Positions 1 through 6,158 of a stretch of DNA of 8,080 nt are shown here, in pieces (position 1 is the stretch's first letter; every line of letters begins with the position of its first letter). Source of the stretch: Brachyspira catarrhinii (GTDB lineage: Bacteria > Spirochaetota > Brachyspiria > Brachyspirales > Brachyspiraceae); contig NZ_SJDU01000072.1 of the NCBI RefSeq assembly GCF_005518285.1, positions 1-8,080 on the forward strand, given 5' to 3'. Under the pieces are notes generated by a model. That model was not told the DNA's origin, made no database searches, and saw only the letters and a list, made by a program, of their open reading frames with translations. A program made the position numbers and the translations under genes.

Positions 1-57
1 GAGCTTTAAAAGCCCTTAACTACTCCTGTAGACTCGCAAACGGTTTTTGAAAGTTAA
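1..57 (+). CDS. grdB: Partial 3' end of probable GrdB (glycine reductase component B selenoprotein subunit), with an apparent frameshift
   Basis: Only the last codons lie in the window. The one frame open from the left edge (codons from base 3) reads ALKAL, then NYSCRLANGF and a TGA at 48-50. The frame starting at base 19 instead reads TTPVDSQTVFES and stops at TAA 55-57. From memory, GrdB proteins end in a stretch like ALKAL followed by an acidic segment and QTVF, so the family-like C-terminus is split over two frames and would be joined if one base near 15-18 were absent. GrdB is the substrate-binding selenoprotein of glycine reductase, and grdB precedes grdC in the known clostridial operons, which supports the identity. 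The selenocysteine codon would lie upstream, outside the window. The extra base may be a sequence error, a real mutation or a recoding site. If no shift occurs, the gene ends at base 50. Confidence 0.55.
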
Positions 58-67
58 TGATTAAAAC

Positions 68-98
68 GAGGGATGGCTTAAATATTTTGTTATCCCTC
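68..98 (+). other. Intercistronic hairpin between grdB and grdC
   Basis: GAGGGAT at 68-74 pairs perfectly with ATCCCTC at 92-98. The stem could extend inward by G75-T91, G76-T90 and C77-G89. The following bases (ATTAAAATAAAA) lack a T-run, so this is not a good intrinsic terminator. It is more likely an RNA processing or stability element that lets grdB and grdC be expressed at different levels, or a weak attenuator. The function is inference; the pairing is seen directly. Confidence 0.5.
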
Positions 99-127
99 AT
101 TAAAATAAAATATAAACGGAGTAAAAA

Positions 128-1714
128 ATGAGTTATGCTGTATTAAAAGCGGCCGCTTACGCTATAGTTCATGCCCCCGATATGGTTATCAATAACGGGA
201 CTACGCAAACGGTTGAAAGGGAAGTTAATCCTAATTCTCAATATTTAAAGGATATAAAAAAGTATTTAAGAAGTTTTGACGATGTCGTTAATTACGCGCC
301 TAATCAAACTTATATTGGCAACCTTCATCCAGAAGAATTAAAAAAATTGGCAAATCAGTGTTCCGAAGAAGTCAAAAAGGCAGGCGGAAGCTGGATAGGA
401 GTTCCTCATAAAGGCGACAGAAACGGTAAATTTGGCGAGATATTTTCCGAAGACGAATTTATATTTATGATGAAAATAGCGGATTCTTTTGAACTCGTAT
501 ATTTGGAAGCGGAATTTGAAAAGAAAATGAAAGAAGCTTATATTTCTAAAGAATCCAAATTTAAAAGCGAAGAAGATTTGAATAAAGAACTTGCAAATAT
601 TAAATGCGAAACAAAAATAGCCGATATAGAAAAATTAATGAAAGAAGAACATGCCGAAGGATTATATTTTAATGAAAAATTAGTAGGATGCGTAAAGAGA
701 GCGCATGATGTGGATATAAATTTAAGCGCCCATGTTATGTTTGAAAATTTGGCGGTAAAAGCTTCTGGAGTTATGGCTTTAAAAGAACTCGTAAGAAAGA
801 AAAATATAGACGCTTCGAGTATAGATTTGGTTATAGAATGTTCCGAAGAGGCTTGCGGAGATATGAATCAAAGAGGAGGCGGAAATTTTGCAAAAAGCGT
901 AGCCGAAATTGCGGGCGTTCCAAATACTACGGGCTTTGATATAAGGGGATTTTGCGCAGCTCCGTCTCATGCTTTAGTTACGGCGGCTTCGTTAGTTAAA
1001 TCTGGTTCTTATAAAAATGTTGTAATAGTCGCTGGAGGCGCTACGGCTAAACTTGGTATGAACGGTAAGAGCCATGTCGGTAAAAATCTTCCTATTATTG
1101 AAGATATATTGGGCGCGTTTGCAGTTTTGATAAGCGAAAATGACGGAATACATCCAGTTATTAGAACGGATTTACTCGGAAGACATACGGTTTCTACGGG
1201 AAGCGCTCCTCAAGCGGTTATGAATTCTCTGGTTGTAAATCCATTGGAAAAAGCAAATTTGAAAATTACCGATATTGATAAATATACCGTTGAAATGCAA
1301 AACCCCGATGTTACCAAACCTGCTGGAGCTGGAGATGTTCCAGAGGCAAATTATAAAATGATAGCGGCAATAGGAGTTAAAAAAGGCGATATAGAAAGAA
1401 GTCAATTGGCAGAATTTGTCGAAAAACATGGTATGTCTGGTTGGGCGCCTACTCAAGGACATATTCCTTCTGGAGTGCCTTATTTAGGATACGCTATAGA
1501 CGATATAATGTCTGGCAAAGTTAATCGTATAATGTTAATCGGAAAAGGTTCTTTATTTTTGGGAAGAATGACAAACCTTTTTGACGGAATATCGGTTATA
1601 ATAGAAAAAAATAGCGGAGACAAAGGCGGAAGCGAAGGAATTTCAAAAGAAGAAGTTAACAAACTTATAGCAAACGCAATGAAAGATTTTGCTAAAAGTA
1701 TGTTAGGCGAATAA
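128..1714 (+). CDS. grdC: Glycine/sarcosine/betaine reductase component C, beta subunit
   Basis: This 528-residue soluble protein is one of the two subunits of component C. Together with GrdD it takes the acetyl group from the Se-carboxymethyl-derived intermediate on selenoprotein GrdA and releases acetyl phosphate. The N-terminus (MSYAVLKAAAYAIVHAPD) and the C-terminal GRMTNLFDG motif match the GrdC family as I recall it. The fold is related to thiolase/KAS III condensing enzymes. The candidate catalytic Cys276 sits in GFCAAPSHAL, and His445 in QGHIPSG is the likely partner of the active-site dyad. A lysine/glutamate-rich helical segment fills about residues 135-185, and the C-terminal ~20 residues form an amphipathic helix typical of the family. 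The ATG follows GGAG at 118-121 with a 6-base spacer. Only 12 bases separate the stop from grdD, so the two are co-transcribed and probably translationally coupled. No in-frame damage is seen. Confidence 0.95.
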   Translation: MSYAVLKAAAYAIVHAPDMVINNGTTQTVEREVNPNSQYLKDIKKYLRSFDDVVNYAPNQTYIGNLHPEELKKLANQCSEEVKKAGGSWIGVPHKGDRNGKFGEIFSEDEFIFMMKIADSFELVYLEAEFEKKMKEAYISKESKFKSEEDLNKELANIKCETKIADIEKLMKEEHAEGLYFNEKLVGCVKRAHDVDINLSAHVMFENLAVKASGVMALKELVRKKNIDASSIDLVIECSEEACGDMNQRGGGNFAKSVAEIAGVPNTTGFDIRGFCAAPSHALVTAASLVKSGSYKNVVIVAGGATAKLGMNGKSHVGKNLPIIEDILGAFAVLISENDGIHPVIRTDLLGRHTVSTGSAPQAVMNSLVVNPLEKANLKITDIDKYTVEMQNPDVTKPAGAGDVPEANYKMIAAIGVKKGDIERSQLAEFVEKHGMSGWAPTQGHIPSGVPYLGYAIDDIMSGKVNRIMLIGKGSLFLGRMTNLFDGISVIIEKNSGDKGGSEGISKEEVNKLIANAMKDFAKSMLGE

Positions 1715-1726
1715 TGGAGGCTTTAA

Positions 1727-2899
1727 ATGAGTAATCCTTCTAATAATTCTTTAGTAAAATCTATGATAGGGGAGACTTTTCTATCTCTTGCAAACGCTTT
1801 GGAAACGGGACAATTCGGGAAAAAAGTCGTAGTCGGCATAACAAATAGAGGAAGCGAGCATGGAGCGGAAGCTGTGTCTTTAGGCGGCGTTATCGCTATG
1901 AGTAAAAATAAGAATGTCGAAGTCGTATTAATAGGCGAAAAAAATAGCTCTGGATTAAAAACCATAGAAACTGATTGCGATGAAAAGGCGCATAAGATGA
2001 TGGAAGAAATGCTAAAAAAAGGAGAATTGGACGCTTGTATTACGATGCATTATCCTTTTCCTATAGGCGTTTCTACGGTTGGAAGAGTTATATCTCAAGC
2101 TAACGGCAAAGAGACTTTTATTGCCACGACTACGGGAACTTCCGCTACGGTAAGAGAGCAAGCTATGTTTAAAAATGCCGTATATGGAATAATTACCGCT
2201 AAAGCTTGCGGAATAGAAGAGCCTATAGTCGGCATATTGAATATAGATTCCGCTCGAACTGTTGAAAGAGCTTTAAAAGATTTGGCTTCAAATGGATATA
2301 ATATAAAATTTGGAGCTTCAAATAGAGCGGACGGAGGCGTAGTTTTAAGAGGAAACGACTTAATAACTGGAGCAGTCGATATTGTGGTATGCGATTCTCT
2401 CACTGGAAATATACTTATAAAAATGTTTTCTTCTTTCAATAGCGGAGGAAGTTACGAAGCTATAGGATACGGATACGGACCGGGAATAGGTTTTGGTTTT
2501 ACGATGCCTATATTCATTATATCGAGAGCTTCTGGAAGCAATGTTATAGCGGGAGCGATAGAATACGCTTATCAATGCATAAACGGAAATATCATAACCG
2601 TTATGAATAAAGAAGAAGAAGAAGTTAAAAAATACGGTTTCGATTCAATATTGGAAAGTTTAAAACCAAAAACGGTTTCGGCAGGCGGCGAAAGTAAGCC
2701 TAAAGTCGAAAAAGAAGTTGTAACGGCTCAAATATCGGGTATCGAAGTTATGGATTTAGATTCAGCCGTTGATTTGATTATGGGAAGCGGAATATATGCC
2801 GAATCGGGTATGGGATGCACTGGTCCTATAATATTGGTAAGCGAGAAAAATAAAGAAAATGCAGAAAGTATTTTGAAAAAAGGCGGATTTATATCTTAG
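1727..2899 (+). CDS. grdD: Glycine reductase component C, alpha subunit (PlsX-like acetyl-phosphate-forming subunit)
   Basis: This 390-residue protein is the partner of GrdC and catalyses the last step, phosphorolysis of the bound acetyl thioester to acetyl phosphate. Residues 1 to about 310 form a PlsX/phosphotransacetylase-like core. Visible motifs are GITNRGSEHGAEA near the N-terminus, TTTGTSATVREQ, the CDSLTGNILIK segment that corresponds to the PlsX GFTGNVLLK motif, and a glycine-rich YGYGPGIGFGF stretch near residues 247-258. A charged linker at about 312-332 leads to a short C-terminal domain carrying Cys364 in GMGCTGP. In Eubacterium acidaminophilum GrdD the corresponding cysteine (Cys359) is established as the active-site thiol. 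The start is fixed by TGGAGG at 1715-1720, 6 bases before the ATG. This is the last gene of the grd cluster here: a strong terminator follows 61 bases after the stop. Confidence 0.95.
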   Translation: MSNPSNNSLVKSMIGETFLSLANALETGQFGKKVVVGITNRGSEHGAEAVSLGGVIAMSKNKNVEVVLIGEKNSSGLKTIETDCDEKAHKMMEEMLKKGELDACITMHYPFPIGVSTVGRVISQANGKETFIATTTGTSATVREQAMFKNAVYGIITAKACGIEEPIVGILNIDSARTVERALKDLASNGYNIKFGASNRADGGVVLRGNDLITGAVDIVVCDSLTGNILIKMFSSFNSGGSYEAIGYGYGPGIGFGFTMPIFIISRASGSNVIAGAIEYAYQCINGNIITVMNKEEEEVKKYGFDSILESLKPKTVSAGGESKPKVEKEVVTAQISGIEVMDLDSAVDLIMGSGIYAESGMGCTGPIILVSEKNKENAESILKKGGFIS

Positions 2900-2934
2900 T
2901 TTAAGATTAAAAAATATCGTCGAGACTTACAATA

Positions 2935-3008
2935 ACGGTAATTTTTTTACTGTGAAAAATAATGGAATTTATTATGTATTAATTGTGCATAATAGATTCC
3001 ATTTTTTT
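2935..3008 (+). terminator. Strong intrinsic terminator ending the grd operon
   Basis: Bases 2961-2976 pair with 2988-3003 in a 16-bp stem containing a single G-T wobble. The loop is 11 bases and a run of seven T lies at 3002-3008. A second, smaller hairpin just upstream pairs ACGGTAA (2935-2941) with TTACTGT (2947-2953) around a T-rich loop. The main hairpin is the strongest in the window and should stop most transcripts leaving grdD. It lies only 27 bases before the next start codon, which limits where that gene's promoter can be. Confidence 0.93.
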
Positions 3009-3035
3009 ATAAAAAATTAAACAAAGGAGTTTTTT

Positions 3036-4436
3036 ATGGACATTATTTCAAATATTGTCGGCAAAATCAACGGTTTTTTATGGGGCTCTGCTCTGCTATT
3101 TTTGTTATGCGGAACGGGAATATATTTCACAATAAGGTTGAAATTCGTTCAAATCGCAAAATTCAAAGATGGCTGGGACAGAACTTTTGGCGGGCTTTCC
3201 TTGAGAGGCGAAGCCGCTGGTAAAGAGGGAATGAGTTCTTTTCAATCTCTTGCAACTGCAGTGGCGGCTCAAGTGGGAACGGGTAATTTGGCAGGAGCGG
3301 CGACAGCCTTAATATCTGGAGGTCCTGGAGCTATATTTTGGATGTGGATGGCGGCGTTCTTCGGTATGGCTACTATATTTGTCGAGGCTTCTTTAGCTCA
3401 AAAGTATAAAACAACAGCCGAAGACGGACATGTAATAGGCGGTCCCGCTTATTATATAAAATCCGCGTTTAAAGGTCCGTTCGGTAAATTTTTAGCGGGT
3501 TTATTTGCCATATTTATAATACTCGCTTTAGGTTTTATGGGAAATATGGTGCAATCGAATTCTATCAGCGGAGCTTTCGTTAATGCTTTTCCTCAAATTA
3601 AACCTCTATGGATTGGAATCGTATGCGCGTTAATAGCGGCCTTTATATTTATAGGCGGAGTAAAAAGAATAGCGTCATTTGCCGAGAAAGCCGTTCCTTT
3701 AATGGCTTTATTCTATATTATAGGTTCTATAATAATACTTATAATGAATATTAGAAACCTTCCAAGCTCTATAGCTTTAATATTTACTTCGGCTTTTAAT
3801 CCTCAAGCGGTAATAGGCGGAGGATTGGGAATAAGTATTCAGCAAGCTATGAGATTCGGAGTTGCAAGAGGATTATTCTCAAACGAAGCTGGTATGGGTT
3901 CTACTCCTCATGCTCATGCTTTGGCTAAAGTTAAACATCCTTGCGAGCAGGGAACCGTAGCTATGATAGGCGTATTTTTTGACACTTTTATTGTAGTTAC
4001 TTTAACGGCTTTAGTTATATTATCTTCCGATATATTACAAACTCAAATATATCCGTTGGATTCCGCCAGTCTTATACCTGAAACATTAAAAGGAGTAGGA
4101 TTGCCTCAAGCGGCTTTTAGAGGCGGATTTGGTTTCTTCGGCGTAATATTCGTTGCCATTTGTTTACTTTTCTTCGCTTTTACTACCATAATAGGCTGGT
4201 ATTTCTTCGGAGAGCAGAATGTTAAATATTTATTCGGAGCGAAAGCCACAAAAGTTTATGCCGTTTTAGTCGTGGGTTTTATACTTTTAGGTTCGGCTTT
4301 GAAAGTCGATTTAGTTTGGGATTTAGCCGATTGTTTCAACGGCTTAATGGTTATACCGAACCTCTTGGGAATACTCGCGTTAAGCGGAGTGGTAGGAGCT
4401 TTATTTAAAGATTATAATAATTTAAACAAAAAATAA
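3036..4436 (+). CDS. Sodium:alanine/glycine symporter, AGCS family (copy 1)
   Basis: This 466-residue inner-membrane protein imports a small neutral amino acid (alanine or glycine) with Na+. It is hydrophobic throughout and fits the roughly 11-helix LeuT-type fold of AGCS carriers. The family signature GGPGAIFWMWMAAFFG lies at residues 95-110, preceded by QVGTGNLAGAATAL (79-92). SNEAGMGSTPHAHA (282-295) and FFDTFIV with Asp316 follow, and the conserved C-terminal segment WDLADCFNGLMVIPNLLG is intact. Length is normal for the family. The ATG follows AAAGGAG at 3023-3029 with a 6-base spacer. Its place directly behind the glycine reductase genes makes glycine uptake for fermentation the most likely job, but the substrate cannot be read from the sequence. 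A strong terminator separates it from grdD, so it is either expressed from its own promoter overlapping that hairpin or by read-through. Confidence 0.93.
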   Translation: MDIISNIVGKINGFLWGSALLFLLCGTGIYFTIRLKFVQIAKFKDGWDRTFGGLSLRGEAAGKEGMSSFQSLATAVAAQVGTGNLAGAATALISGGPGAIFWMWMAAFFGMATIFVEASLAQKYKTTAEDGHVIGGPAYYIKSAFKGPFGKFLAGLFAIFIILALGFMGNMVQSNSISGAFVNAFPQIKPLWIGIVCALIAAFIFIGGVKRIASFAEKAVPLMALFYIIGSIIILIMNIRNLPSSIALIFTSAFNPQAVIGGGLGISIQQAMRFGVARGLFSNEAGMGSTPHAHALAKVKHPCEQGTVAMIGVFFDTFIVVTLTALVILSSDILQTQIYPLDSASLIPETLKGVGLPQAAFRGGFGFFGVIFVAICLLFFAFTTIIGWYFFGEQNVKYLFGAKATKVYAVLVVGFILLGSALKVDLVWDLADCFNGLMVIPNLLGILALSGVVGALFKDYNNLNKK

Positions 4437-4461
4437 TTATTAAATCCTTTTTATTATGAAC

Positions 4462-4495
4462 GGGGCTTAAACTATAAGCCCCTTATATTATTTTG
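4462..4495 (+). terminator. Intrinsic terminator after symporter copy 1
   Basis: GGGGCTTA at 4462-4469 pairs perfectly with TAAGCCCC at 4475-4482 around a 5-base loop. A T-rich but interrupted tail follows (TTATATTATTTT). The GC-rich base of the stem makes it stable, while the broken T-run may allow some read-through into the second symporter. It begins 26 bases after the stop codon of copy 1. Confidence 0.85.
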
Positions 4496-4542
4496 TATTT
4501 TATTTTAAATAATTAAATAAAAAAAATTCATAAGGAGATTAA

Positions 4543-5940
4543 ATGGATATTGTAGAACGGTTAGTTGCAATAGCGAATTCATTTTTATGGGATTACGCTT
4601 TAATTATATTTCTTTGCGGAACGGGATTATACCTTACTATAAGATTAAGATTTATACAAGTCAGAGAATTTATATATAGCATTAAACATGCATTTTCATC
4701 CGCTTCGTTAAAAGGAGAAGCTGCGGACGAACATGGTATGAGTTCTTTTCAGTCTTTGGTTACTTCTATAGCGGGGCAAGTTGGAACGGGAAATTTGGCG
4801 GGAACGGCAACCGCTTTAGTGTCTGGAGGTCCGGGCGCTATATTTTGGCTTTGGATTTCCGCATTTTTTGGTATGGCTACAATATTTTCGGAAGCAACTT
4901 TAGCTCAAAAGTTCAAAAGATATAAAGACGGACAAATAATAGGAGGACCCGCTTATTATATAAAAGCGGCTTATAAAGGAACATTAGGAAAAATTCTTGC
5001 GGCATTATTTGCTATTTTCATTATTTTGGCTTTGGGAATAATGGGAAATATGGTTCAATCGAATTCAATAGACGCCGCTTTTGCTAATTCTATACCCGTA
5101 AATAAAAGTATAATCGGAATTATAACGGCTTCAATATCTGGATTTATATTTTTAGGCGGAATAAAAAGAATAGCATCAATTACCGAAAAAGTTGTTCCAA
5201 TAATGGGAATATTATATATATCTGGAGCGGTTATATTTTTAATATTTAATATAACTAAAATTCCTAACGCATTTTATATGATATTCGTATCGGCTTTTAA
5301 TCCTAAAGCGGTAATAGGAGGTTCTTTGGGAATAGGAATTCAACAGGCTATGCGTTTTGGAGTGGCGAGAGGATTATTTTCAAACGAGGCTGGAATGGGT
5401 TCTACCCCGCATGCTCATGCCATAGCGAAAGTGGAACATCCTTGTCAGCAGGGAGCTGTGGCTATGATGGGCGTGTTTGCCACTTTTATAGTAATAACTT
5501 TAACTTCTTTGGTAATATTGTCTTCTGGTTTATTGCAAGATAATGTATATAATTTATCGTCTCCAAATTTGATTTCGGAAACTTATAAAGGAATCAGTTT
5601 GACTCAAGAAGCTTTCAAAACTAAATTTGGCGAAGCGGGAGTTTTATTCATAGCCGTTTGTTTATTATTTTTCGCGTTTTCTACTATAATAGCTTGGTAT
5701 TTTTTCGGAGAACAGAATATAAGATATTTATTCGGGCAAAAAATAGCTAAAGTATATGGCGTCATCGTAGTGATATTTATTTTTATAGGCTCTACTTTAA
5801 AAGTAGATTTAGTATGGGCGTTGGCGGATTGTTTTAACGGTTTGATGGTTATTCCGAACCTTCTTGGGATTTTAGCTTTAAGTCCGCTAATTTCAAAATT
5901 GACAAAAGATTATAACAAATTCAAAAAAAAGAAAAATTGA
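4543..5940 (+). CDS. Sodium:alanine/glycine symporter, AGCS family (copy 2, diverged paralogue)
   Basis: This 465-residue inner-membrane carrier is a tandem paralogue of the gene upstream and is similar along its whole length; by eye well over half the residues are identical. The family signature region is at 95-110 with Leu103 where copy 1 has Met. QVGTGNLAG, SNEAGMGSTPHAHA and the C-terminal ADCFNGLMVIPNLLG are all kept. The notable change is at residues 312-314: copy 1 reads FFDT, this copy reads FAT. One residue is lost and the Asp is replaced by Ala313, with the frame preserved. The C-terminus is lysine-rich. The ATG follows TAAGGAG at 4531-4537 with a 5-base spacer. No convincing promoter is seen between the preceding terminator and the start. 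It is probably a functional carrier with altered substrate or cation coupling, but a loss of transport activity cannot be excluded. Confidence 0.92.
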   Translation: MDIVERLVAIANSFLWDYALIIFLCGTGLYLTIRLRFIQVREFIYSIKHAFSSASLKGEAADEHGMSSFQSLVTSIAGQVGTGNLAGTATALVSGGPGAIFWLWISAFFGMATIFSEATLAQKFKRYKDGQIIGGPAYYIKAAYKGTLGKILAALFAIFIILALGIMGNMVQSNSIDAAFANSIPVNKSIIGIITASISGFIFLGGIKRIASITEKVVPIMGILYISGAVIFLIFNITKIPNAFYMIFVSAFNPKAVIGGSLGIGIQQAMRFGVARGLFSNEAGMGSTPHAHAIAKVEHPCQQGAVAMMGVFATFIVITLTSLVILSSGLLQDNVYNLSSPNLISETYKGISLTQEAFKTKFGEAGVLFIAVCLLFFAFSTIIAWYFFGEQNIRYLFGQKIAKVYGVIVVIFIFIGSTLKVDLVWALADCFNGLMVIPNLLGILALSPLISKLTKDYNKFKKKKN

Positions 5941-5968
5941 AAATACATTTGCAAAATAATTTTATTTT

Positions 5969-6003
5969 ATGAGAGGCTTAATTAAATAAGTCTCTCATTT
6001 TTT
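5969..6003 (+). terminator. Intrinsic terminator after symporter copy 2
   Basis: A 12-bp stem pairs 5969-5980 with 5987-5998, with one G-T wobble (G5976-T5991). The loop is 6 bases and a six-T run spans 5998-6003. It starts 28 bases after the stop codon. The inner stem (GGCTTA with TAAG) resembles the terminator after copy 1, which suggests the two share an origin. Confidence 0.9.
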
Positions 6004-6158
6004 ATTATTTATTTTAATTTCTCAAAATTAAGTATTTTCAATGCAAAGTAATGCACTATCGATATAATGCTTTCTTTTCTATTAAAATAATTAAAAATAT
6101 GTTAAAATATACTCAATTAAAAAGAATTAAAAAATAATTTAAGAATAATAAAAATATT
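6004..6158 (+). promoter_or_regulatory. A/T-rich spacer with two candidate -10 boxes for the potassium transporter gene
   Basis: The preceding operon is terminated at 6003, so a promoter for the downstream gene is expected here. A perfect TATAAT lies at 6063-6068, without a good -35 at normal spacing. A second candidate is the extended -10 TGTTAAAAT at 6100-6108, about 50 bases before the start codon, also with only a weak -35. Such boxes arise easily by chance in sequence this A/T-rich, so neither is secure. The last 20 bases before the ATG at 6159 contain no GGAG-type ribosome binding site. No other gene or RNA element is apparent in this spacer. Confidence 0.35.

Noticed and set aside
68..98. 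Hairpin as a SECIS element for selenocysteine insertion
   Set aside because: Bacterial SECIS elements sit immediately downstream of the in-frame UGA. Here the hairpin is past the end of the coding region, and the expected selenocysteine codon of grdB is well upstream.
779..2575. Several open frames of 60-114 codons on the minus strand opposite grdC and grdD
   Set aside because: They lie wholly antisense to well-supported genes, have no ribosome binding sites or recognisable motifs that I could see, and their composition is explained by the codon pattern of the sense genes.
2900..3035. Possible glycine riboswitch ahead of the first symporter
   Set aside because: A glycine riboswitch would fit the biology, but the 136-base gap is taken up by the terminator hairpins, and I see none of the conserved GC-rich core motifs of that class.
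6040..6070. Three ATGC repeats with spacing (near 6041, 6051 and 6067) as an operator
   Set aside because: The units are only four bases and unevenly spaced, which is expected by chance in A/T-rich sequence; no dyad symmetry supports a binding site.
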